Shown here piece after piece: positions 9,072-16,712 of a DNA stretch of 64,000 bases. The position numbers and the translations under genes were made by a program. The stretch is from Planctomycetota bacterium (GTDB lineage: Bacteria > Planctomycetota > B15-G4 > SIAN01): contig JANQQL010000018.1 of the NCBI GenBank assembly GCA_028289345.1, positions 22,030 to 86,029 on the forward strand, in the 5' to 3' direction. The notes under the pieces are model-generated. The model did no database searches and was not told where the DNA came from. It saw only the letters and a list, made by a program, of their open reading frames with translations. Numbering within the stretch: position 1 is the first letter of the stretch; each line of letters starts with the position of its first letter.

Positions 9072-10559
9072 CTAGTCTGACTCCGTGGCGACACCTCGAT
9101 GATGATGGTCAGGAACCACGAGCACCGTCTCCGGGTTGGAGACTCCCCATCGCCCATCGGGAAGAAAGCCCGCTGCACAGAAGGTCAGCGTCGCCCCTCG
9201 CAACTCGGAGGGAACTCGCCATCTCGTTTCCATTTCCCCATTGCCATCAAATCGATCGGCATGGATCACTTCATTCCAGGGGATCCCGGAAACATCGGTC
9301 AGCGTAATGACGGCGTCCGAGCAGCGCTCACCGCCGCACAATCGGATTGTGTTCAGCTCTCCAGCCACCACTTCTTGATCATTGAATGAGGTCAGGACCT
9401 CCAACCCGAGTTCGTAGTGAGGGTAGAAAAACACGGCCAGGCCGTAGGGTCGTTCACTTTGGTTCCCGGCTAACGTCCAGTGATCGTTCATGGCCAGGGT
9501 GGCGCCCAGATTGGTGGACGGAAACTCGTTGCGGTGTACGTACTCCAAACTGCGATGCCATTCCGACTCGAATCGCTGAAACAACACCACCTTTCCAGGT
9601 TCGCGACTGTCTCCTCCCGCGTCCTCCACCACCAGCCGGTCGCCCAGGATCGCCATGTCTCCGGGACTTCGAAAATTCAAAGTTTGATCTTCGATCCATT
9701 GTCCGTCCTCGAGCCGATACAGATGCAGCCGATTGGATCCCTGAACGACCAACGTGGAGCCATCGCAGGCGATGCGATCGCCGGCCTCAGGAATCCTCTG
9801 GACCTCGACCCAGTTCGAACCGTCGTGACGATAGAACTCCAGATCGGTTGCGCTCACGATCAGGTCCTTTCCCTGAACGTGATGCGAGTAAAACGACCCG
9901 GAAAATCTCGCCTCCTGGATCCACGAATGACCAACCTGCCGAAATGCATGGGTCACATGGGATCGAAAGCCCGACGTGGGGTCGAATCCGCTGACGGCAA
10001 GAACCTTGCCGTCGAGAGCGACCTTCATTCCAAAGTACTCGTCGGGAACTTGGCCCCGGGGAACGACCCGTTGCTCCTCAACCCATTCGTTGCCGTCCCG
10101 ACGAAACACAAAGACAGCGCCTTGATTCGACGACCCATTCCGTGGCGCGGACACTGCGATTCTGTGGCCATCCGTGGCAACATCCCCGCCAAAGTGCTGG
10201 CGAGGGGCACCGTCCGTCGGAACAAGCTTCTGTTCGAAGTGCCAAGAGCTTCCCCGGAGCCGATAGACATAGACCGCTCCATCGAGATCCTTGAGCCGGG
10301 CTCCGACGACCGCGACGTCCCCCGACATGGCAACGCTGTTTCCGAAACCGGAGTCCTCTCCACTCCCTTCGTCTAGGTCAAAGCGCTGGGACTCCACGAC
10401 CCCACAGAAGTCAACGAATGCCCCGCCACAGGGGCCCGCGCTTTCCTGCCCCGCCGCTTGGGCGCCCGCCGAAGGGCTTGCCATCAACAAGATCACCGGA
10501 ATGAGAATGTCACCCAAGCACCCATTCCTGGCGATGAAACCCCGTCCACAATCCGCCAT
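9072..10559 (-). CDS. Secreted FG-GAP repeat protein
   Basis: A 495-residue exported protein. I placed the start at ATG 10559 because AGGGGG lies 8 bp upstream and a signal peptide follows (hydrophobic core ILIPVILLMASP, then SAGAQA). Residues about 65-200 hold FG-GAP type blades, for example FGNSVAMSGDVAVVGA and FGMKVALDGKVLAVSG, with tails of the form GAVYVYR and GAVFVFRRD. These should build an integrin-like beta-propeller. The last 110 residues (from about ELGLEVLTSFNDQ) look like a separate beta domain. Function unknown; such proteins are usually cell-surface. It is convergent with the formate dehydrogenase and 164 bp downstream of a sulfatase-like gene on the same strand. Confidence 0.75.
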   Translation of the reverse strand: MADCGRGFIARNGCLGDILIPVILLMASPSAGAQAAGQESAGPCGGAFVDFCGVVESQRFDLDEGSGEDSGFGNSVAMSGDVAVVGARLKDLDGAVYVYRLRGSSWHFEQKLVPTDGAPRQHFGGDVATDGHRIAVSAPRNGSSNQGAVFVFRRDGNEWVEEQRVVPRGQVPDEYFGMKVALDGKVLAVSGFDPTSGFRSHVTHAFRQVGHSWIQEARFSGSFYSHHVQGKDLIVSATDLEFYRHDGSNWVEVQRIPEAGDRIACDGSTLVVQGSNRLHLYRLEDGQWIEDQTLNFRSPGDMAILGDRLVVEDAGGDSREPGKVVLFQRFESEWHRSLEYVHRNEFPSTNLGATLAMNDHWTLAGNQSERPYGLAVFFYPHYELGLEVLTSFNDQEVVAGELNTIRLCGGERCSDAVITLTDVSGIPWNEVIHADRFDGNGEMETRWRVPSELRGATLTFCAAGFLPDGRWGVSNPETVLVVPDHHHRGVATESD

Positions 10560-10723
10560 TGGACTGCCCCCTCTTGACACAGCGAACAAGCGAGATCTGA
10601 CAATTCCACGCCAATGAACGCCAATGATGGTAACCGCAAGACCATCCCCCATTCCACGAAGACCACAGTGGGTCCAAGACGCGCTCGTGATCACGGAACA
10701 GTACCCGGACTCCAGCGAATGCC

Positions 10724-12130
10724 TCAATGATCTCCCACGTAACCCAACGCCTCCAGCTGCTGGGAATGCTCGCTCCCCAGATCCAGCTCCGAGGAAGTGG
10801 CGGGCGTCTTGCGGTAGGCCTCTTCCATGTAGGGATCGAGCAGCTCGCGGAGGCTTGACACCACGTCGGGAAGCTCATCGACGAGGTTTCGGGTTTCGCC
10901 CGGATCGTCGAGGAAGTCGTACAGCTCGTAGACGTGGCCGCCGCGTTCCTGGGCCAGACCAGGATCGCCGAAACGAATGAGCTTGTGGCGGCCCTGCGTG
11001 ACGGAAATGGTGAACTGGTCGCGGTAGCCGGATTCGGCAAACACGGGTCGCTTCGTGAGGCTTGCTCCGGCCCCGTCGAGGAACGGGAGCACGGAGCGAC
11101 CCTCGAACTGCCAGCCGGGGTCGAGGCCCAGGACGTCGAGCAACGTGGGCACAAGGTCGAGCAGTCCCACAGGAGACTCCACCCGTTTCCCGGCCCCTTC
11201 AGGAAGCGCCAGGAGCCACGGCACCCGCTGGCACGCGTTGTAAGGGTAGGTTCCGTGCTGAAAGTAGTAATCGTGGTCGCCGAGACTTTCCCCGTGGTCG
11301 GAGGTGAAGACCACCACCGTGTTTCTCAACTTCTCCTGTGCCTCCATCCAATCGAGGAACTTGCCGAACTCGTCATCGAAAAAGCGGATCTCGGCGTCGT
11401 AGCGAACCACGTAGTCGCGCACTTGGTCGAACCCCTCGAGATACGCGGCGGGTTCGATCTCACCGAAGGCTCGAGGAGTCTTGTTCCCACCGAGCACCCC
11501 CGGATCCAGAGGCACGGGAGGTCGCGTGTCGGCCCGGTACACCTCGTCGCCGTCGAACTCGGCGATGAATCGGTCCGGTGGGTCGTACAACGCGTGGGGT
11601 TCCATGAAGTGCACCCAGAGGAACCACGGCTCTTGCAGTCGCCGTTTCAGCAGCATCTTCTGAGTGAAGCGAATCACCCGATCCGCATCCAAAGAGGGGG
11701 AGGCGAATGCCTCGCCGTACTCGTCGAACCCTTGGTCGTAGTTCAACAGGCGGGAGAGACTCGGGTTGGTCACCATGGCTCGGGTGTCGTAGCCGGCGTC
11801 CTGCAGGATCTCCGCCAGATAGTCGTACTCCGGGGGAATGGGAATCTTGCCGGTCTTCCGCATGACACCGCTGGTCGAGCCGTAAGTGCTGCTCATGAGC
11901 GAGCACACGCTGGGCCCGGTCTTGGGCCACTGCACCAGCGCTTGCTCGAACAACACCGAGCGCTGCGCCAGCTCATCCAGCCTTGGCGAGGTGTTGCGGC
12001 CGTAGCCGTAGCAGCCGAGATGATCGGCGCGCAAAGTGTCGACGGTCACCAACAACACGTTCGGCGGCGGAGCCTCGCTTCCACAAGCGACCACGCAAGA
12101 CAACCACCAAACCCACCACTTTCGAGTCAT
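10724..12130 (-). CDS. Sulfatase-like lipoprotein with Thr nucleophile (paralogue A)
   Basis: 468 residues, alkaline-phosphatase superfamily. The signal peptide ends in a lipobox (VVAC, Cys16). Metal-site motifs are present: VTVDTLRADH (Asp31) and FTSDHGESLGDH. The nucleophile region reads KTGPSVCS, so the position of the formylglycine Cys or Ser of true sulfatases is Thr71, as in LtaS/OpgB-type phosphotransferases. The protein ends LEALGYVGDH, a tail shared with the other four paralogues. Substrate unknown; an envelope lipid or glycan is plausible. It lies 22 bp downstream of the propeller gene at 12153-13532 and is probably cotranscribed with it. Confidence 0.85.
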   Translation of the reverse strand: MTRKWWVWWLSCVVACGSEAPPPNVLLVTVDTLRADHLGCYGYGRNTSPRLDELAQRSVLFEQALVQWPKTGPSVCSLMSSTYGSTSGVMRKTGKIPIPPEYDYLAEILQDAGYDTRAMVTNPSLSRLLNYDQGFDEYGEAFASPSLDADRVIRFTQKMLLKRRLQEPWFLWVHFMEPHALYDPPDRFIAEFDGDEVYRADTRPPVPLDPGVLGGNKTPRAFGEIEPAAYLEGFDQVRDYVVRYDAEIRFFDDEFGKFLDWMEAQEKLRNTVVVFTSDHGESLGDHDYYFQHGTYPYNACQRVPWLLALPEGAGKRVESPVGLLDLVPTLLDVLGLDPGWQFEGRSVLPFLDGAGASLTKRPVFAESGYRDQFTISVTQGRHKLIRFGDPGLAQERGGHVYELYDFLDDPGETRNLVDELPDVVSSLRELLDPYMEEAYRKTPATSSELDLGSEHSQQLEALGYVGDH

Positions 12131-12152
12131 CGACTTCCTGCGTCGCTTCCGT

Positions 12153-13532
12153 TCATCCGTCGGTTTGCTGGCGGAACAACGTCATGGCGCGAGCCATCTC
12201 TTCCTGACTCGCCACCTCACGCACTTTGTGGGTCTTGGGGTTGTAGACCTCGAGCTGATGGGTTTCCCGGTCGTAGAGGTAGATCAAGCCGGAATCCGGG
12301 TCCTTGACCTGCAATCGTTCCGGGCGGGCGTCCTTTTCTTCTGCCGGCGGAGCGGTCGACTCATCCGTTTCGTCGAGCGGCATCACGAAGTTCGCCAGCC
12401 AGACTTGAGAGGAACCTTTCGGTCCTCGCTGGCAGGTCCACATCATCAGGGATCCATCGGCGTTGAACACCGGGAGTCCGTCGAAGCGATCCGCATGGGT
12501 GACGCGACGGCGGCGGGTCCCGTAGCGGGTGGGACGGTCCTCGCCTCCGGCATCGGCGTCGATCAGGAAGACTTCGTAGTTCTCGTGCCCCATTTCGGAA
12601 GTGGTGTACACCAGGTGCCGCCCGTCGGGATGCCAGTACGGGGCCCAATTCACGTGAACATTGTCGGTGAGCTGAAACTCTCGCTGAACGCCGAGGATCT
12701 TGCCACCTTTGTCATGGGCAAGCTCGGCGATGAAGATCTGCAGCAGATCATCGCCGCGGCGATCAGATCGGTAGCAGATCCGTTTGCCTTCGGGCGAGAA
12801 GAACGGACCGCCGTCGTAGCCCGCGCTACGGGTGGCCGGCACTCGCTCGCCTGACTCGAAATCGAGAATGAACAGGTCTCCCCCACTGGTTCCTTCATCC
12901 ACCAGATGCTCGCAGAAGACCATGGAACCCCCATCCCCACTGATGACACACTCGGCCAGGTAGGCGTTCGGGTTTTCCAGAATCGGAGTGAGGGTTTCGG
13001 CCGTGCCGTCGGCCTTGGCCAGTTCACAGCGAACGATGTTCATTTCCTGCGGGAACTGCCAGACGTAGCGACTGGATCCGCGCTGGTATCCGGCTTTCTC
13101 GGGACGGCTCGGGGGAATCACCGTGGATCCGAAGATCACCACTCCCGGCTCCGTGGGATGGAACCAGCCGCAGGTGTTGGACGAACCCGGTGGACTCAGC
13201 CGTTGGATTCCATCGATGCCAGTCACTCGACCACTCTCCCGGACCAGGTCGGCGACGTACATCTGATAGAACTTCTCTTCGTCCCCTGGGTCCTCGGTCA
13301 CCTCGATGGCCTGAAAGATGATCTGGCGGCCGTCCGGCGAGAAGTAGCACTCACCAGCCTTGTAGAACATCGCTTCCGATGTCAGGGGTACATGGTTTTG
13401 CAGAATCCCCTGTTCCGCTTCCCGCCACCTCGGCGCGGTTTGATCCGCGTCCCGGGCGAGGAGTGACCCTCCCGACGCGATCAACCAAAGCGCGGAAACG
13501 GCAACAGACCAGCGGCGCACGAACCGAATCAT
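12153..13532 (-). CDS. Secreted TolB-like (PD40) beta-propeller protein
   Basis: 459 residues with a signal peptide (SALWLIASGGSLLA). PD40/WD40-like blades repeat the pattern 'x-F-S-P-D-G-R-x-I-x-F': CYFSPDGRQIIFQA, GPFFSPEGKRICYRSD, PYWHPDGRHLVYTTSE and PVFNADGSLMMWTCQR. This is the fold of the TolB propeller and of many periplasmic ligand-binding proteins. The C-terminal 80 residues include an acidic/Pro stretch and a segment reading DPDSGLIYLYDRETHQLEVY. Role unknown. It sits directly upstream of sulfatase-like paralogue A and is divergent from the DUF3604 pair. Confidence 0.75.
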   Translation of the reverse strand: MIRFVRRWSVAVSALWLIASGGSLLARDADQTAPRWREAEQGILQNHVPLTSEAMFYKAGECYFSPDGRQIIFQAIEVTEDPGDEEKFYQMYVADLVRESGRVTGIDGIQRLSPPGSSNTCGWFHPTEPGVVIFGSTVIPPSRPEKAGYQRGSSRYVWQFPQEMNIVRCELAKADGTAETLTPILENPNAYLAECVISGDGGSMVFCEHLVDEGTSGGDLFILDFESGERVPATRSAGYDGGPFFSPEGKRICYRSDRRGDDLLQIFIAELAHDKGGKILGVQREFQLTDNVHVNWAPYWHPDGRHLVYTTSEMGHENYEVFLIDADAGGEDRPTRYGTRRRRVTHADRFDGLPVFNADGSLMMWTCQRGPKGSSQVWLANFVMPLDETDESTAPPAEEKDARPERLQVKDPDSGLIYLYDRETHQLEVYNPKTHKVREVASQEEMARAMTLFRQQTDG

Positions 13533-13667
13533 GAGAAAGGTCCCTGATGGGAGAAACTCGGAGCCCGTCGGGGTTCCTTCCCGTCCCGGTTTCCGAAGGC
13601 CGAGGATGATACCGCCGCTGCCCGATGGACCTCAGGACCCAATGCGTATGCTGGCCGTGATGAGCCG

Positions 13668-16600
13668 ATGGATTCGAATCGCCCCATGAGGAGACGGATG
13701 ACGCAGGAGGCTGCCGCGGAACTCCGATTGAGTCGCGCTCGCCCCGTGGTCCTGCTCATGGTCCCGTTGCTGCTGGCTGCCGGCCTGTTCCTGGGGGGCG
13801 GGAATTCCCAGGAGGCGGAGGATCTTGCCGAGGGACGCTGGAAGGAAACTCGACCGCGCGACTCGTACCCCGTCGTCGACTCCCTCAAGGTCTCGGTGGC
13901 GAACGGTGATTCGGAGCACCAGCCGACCGTGCTGGTTTCCGACCAGGGACAAGCCCTGGTGGCGTCCGTCGCCTACCGATTTGGACGCGGCGATGAAATC
14001 CTGATTCGCGAAGCGGGGCGACCGAACAGCGATCCGGTTTCCCTTCCCGGAACCGGACGGCAGATCCTCCGGCCCAGCGGTGCGTTTCGAACCGAAGGCG
14101 ATGCCCAGTTGTTTTGGGCGGAACTGGAGGATGGAGTGGCATCGCTGCGAACTGCGATTCGATCCTCCCAAGGTTGGAGTGCCGCGCGTCCCCTCGCCAC
14201 AGAACACGCCCCGGCCTTCAATCAGGTTGTCACCCGCGACAAGGAAGGGTCTCTGTGGCTGGCGTGGCAGGCCTACGCTTCCAAACCCGGACGACGCGGA
14301 GCGTTTCAGATCTTTCTCGGCCAAGTGACCGATCAGGGGCTCGAGGGACAAACCCGAGTCAACTCCATGGACTCGCCCTGCTGGGATCCGGCAATCTGCA
14401 CGACTGCCGAGGGCACCTTGCAGATTGCCTGGAGCCAGTTCGACGACGACCACTATCGTGTCCTCACCCGCAGCTTCGATCCCGACTCCCGGGATTTCTC
14501 CGCAGAACTCATGGTGAGTGAGCCCAGCGAGGCGGACGACATTCATCCCTCTGTCGCTGCCGGGCGAGAGGGCCAGGTCTGGTTCGCTTGGGACCGAATC
14601 GCCGATCCTCGCCGCGGTCGCTCGACTCGTCGACTGGAAGGGGCCGAGCGTCGCGGCCAGGAAACTTCCCTGCGGGTGGTTTGCTTGGCACAGGACAAGT
14701 TTTGGTTGCCCGCCGCGGATCGATCGGAACCGGGAGTTCTCGGTTCCGAAACGCTGTTTTCTTGGAGCGGTTCCCTGCCGCAAGTCGTGGTCGACTCTTC
14801 CGGCCGACTGCATGTGGTCTACCGTTTTCTCGATGAAGCCGGAGACCACGGAGCTCGCCACTCCTATCCACTCCTCTGGCAAATCTATTCCTCCGACGGC
14901 TGGAGTGAACCACAAGTGCTTCGCGGCAGCGACGGGGGTCAAGAGCCTCCGGCGCTGGCCGAGTCCGAACAGGCTCTCTGGCTCGCGTGGCAAATCGACC
15001 ATCGCCACGAAGCGGAGAAGACTTCTCTGAAACGCCGACCGGACAAGCCGCAGAAGAAGGCCTGGGAGGAGGAAGGCTGGTTCCTGACCGGCTCTCTGGG
15101 GCCCTCTGAAATTGCTCTTGCTAGTCGAGAGTGGAAACCGTCCGAAACGACAGCAACGCTGAAGACGATCCCGCGACCCGTTCCTGAGAAGAGCGCGGAA
15201 AGTGTCTCTCCCGCCTTGGACGAATCCGACCGCGCCGTTCTGAATGGCAACCGCCATCTTTCCGTCACCCAGGACGAGCAGACGTACTCGGTGTACTGGG
15301 GCGACCTCCACCGTCACTCTTCCGTGTCGAGGTGCCTGCACGGCATCGAACGCAATCCCTCCGACCGCTACGCATTCGGCCGCGACGCCCACCACTTCGA
15401 CTTCTTCGCCTTGACCGACCACTCCGGACACATGGATGCGTTCACCTGGTGGAACTTGAGCAAGCTTCTCGACCTGTACCAAACGCCCACGTTCTGCACG
15501 CTGCAAGGCTATGAGTGGTCGACGCGGCTCTACGGTCACCAGAACGTGATCCTCAAAGGGCGCTTGGATACCGTCGCCAGCTCGCAACACAAACTCGCCG
15601 ATCAGCCCCAACGATTGTGGTGGCTCCTGCCGGAAGGCGAATCCTTGACCATTCCGCACCATTCGGCTCATCCCCGGATGGGCTGGGATTGGCGGTTCTT
15701 CGATGAGAGTTTCGTGCGACTGGTCGAGGTGTTCCAGGCAGCCCGCGGCAACTACGAATTCGAAGGAGCCTTCCGCCAAGCCAAGTCGGCCACCCAAGTG
15801 GGCAGCTTCGTGCAGGACGGTCTCCAGCAAGGCCGCCACTTCGGTTTGATCGCTAGCAGTGACCACGGAAATGGAGTGAGCTTCGCCGCGGTGTTGGCTG
15901 AGAGTTTGAGTCGCGAGTCAATCTTCGACGCCCTCTACGCGCGCCGGTGCTACGGAGCCACCGCCAAAGGCTTGCTGGTCGACTTTCGAGTCGATGGGCA
16001 GCTGATGGGCCAGGAGTTCTCGATCAATCAGGCACCGGATGTTTCTGTCCACGCCCGAGGCATGAAAGATCTCTCCGAGGTCGTGATCTTTCGCAACGGA
16101 GAGCCCTGCTGGAGCATTGGAAGAGATTCCCACGGAGATCCCTCTTCGACGACCGGGAGGACCGAAGAATCTCCCAAAAGCTCCGAAATCACCGCGCCGC
16201 AGCCCCTGACCCTCGAGTTCCTGTGGTGGGCTCGAGTCGAAACCAAATCCGACTGGAGCTACCAAATCCAAGTCGATCAAGGCAGGTTCTCACGGCTCGC
16301 CGACTCGCAACAAGGAGAGCGGCGCGACTTTGATCTGGTGGATGAAACGACCATTCGCGGCAGCAATTCTCAGGATTCCTCAGTGCGAGTCCCTCTGAAA
16401 CGTTTCTTGGTCGAGGCCGACGACACAGCAGTGCTGAACCTCGAGGTGCAAGGCTTTCCCAAATCCACCACCCTCGGTGCCTTGCGCCAGCGGCCCTTGC
16501 AAGTATTCGACGGCCCGTTGAAGTGGGTGCTTCGGGTGCGACCGGAAGGCAGAGATCGGAAGACCGCGGGCGAGTCCCTGGGAACTCGTGAGGTTCGCCA

Positions 16601-16712
16601 CTCGTTTCGAGATGGGGAACTGCCCAAGGGCCGCTCTTGGTACTACGCACGCATCATTCAGACGGATGGGGAGATGGCGTGGTCCAGCCCGATCACGGTG
16701 ACATGGGAATGA
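13668..16712 (+). CDS. DUF3604 protein with N-terminal propeller-like region (copy 1)
   Basis: 1014 residues. An N-terminal hydrophobic segment (VVLLMVPLLLAAGLFLGGG) indicates export or anchoring. Residues about 60-480 contain repeats ending in W-x-x-A-W or V-x-Y patterns (LWLAWQAYAS, LQIAWSQFDDDHY, VWFAWDRIADP), which look like a beta-propeller. From about residue 543 the DUF3604 domain begins with VYWGDLHRHSSVSRC. It continues with FALTDHSGH, GYEWSTRLYGHQNV, TIPHHSAH and IASSDHGNG: several His/Asp pairs typical of PHP-like metal centres. The last 200 residues are a beta-rich C-terminal part. A phosphoesterase or other metal-dependent hydrolase is possible but unproven. The start is ATG 13668; ATG 13686 or 13698 would also fit. 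Confidence 0.75.
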   Translation: MDSNRPMRRRMTQEAAAELRLSRARPVVLLMVPLLLAAGLFLGGGNSQEAEDLAEGRWKETRPRDSYPVVDSLKVSVANGDSEHQPTVLVSDQGQALVASVAYRFGRGDEILIREAGRPNSDPVSLPGTGRQILRPSGAFRTEGDAQLFWAELEDGVASLRTAIRSSQGWSAARPLATEHAPAFNQVVTRDKEGSLWLAWQAYASKPGRRGAFQIFLGQVTDQGLEGQTRVNSMDSPCWDPAICTTAEGTLQIAWSQFDDDHYRVLTRSFDPDSRDFSAELMVSEPSEADDIHPSVAAGREGQVWFAWDRIADPRRGRSTRRLEGAERRGQETSLRVVCLAQDKFWLPAADRSEPGVLGSETLFSWSGSLPQVVVDSSGRLHVVYRFLDEAGDHGARHSYPLLWQIYSSDGWSEPQVLRGSDGGQEPPALAESEQALWLAWQIDHRHEAEKTSLKRRPDKPQKKAWEEEGWFLTGSLGPSEIALASREWKPSETTATLKTIPRPVPEKSAESVSPALDESDRAVLNGNRHLSVTQDEQTYSVYWGDLHRHSSVSRCLHGIERNPSDRYAFGRDAHHFDFFALTDHSGHMDAFTWWNLSKLLDLYQTPTFCTLQGYEWSTRLYGHQNVILKGRLDTVASSQHKLADQPQRLWWLLPEGESLTIPHHSAHPRMGWDWRFFDESFVRLVEVFQAARGNYEFEGAFRQAKSATQVGSFVQDGLQQGRHFGLIASSDHGNGVSFAAVLAESLSRESIFDALYARRCYGATAKGLLVDFRVDGQLMGQEFSINQAPDVSVHARGMKDLSEVVIFRNGEPCWSIGRDSHGDPSSTTGRTEESPKSSEITAPQPLTLEFLWWARVETKSDWSYQIQVDQGRFSRLADSQQGERRDFDLVDETTIRGSNSQDSSVRVPLKRFLVEADDTAVLNLEVQGFPKSTTLGALRQRPLQVFDGPLKWVLRVRPEGRDRKTAGESLGTREVRHSFRDGELPKGRSWYYARIIQTDGEMAWSSPITVTWE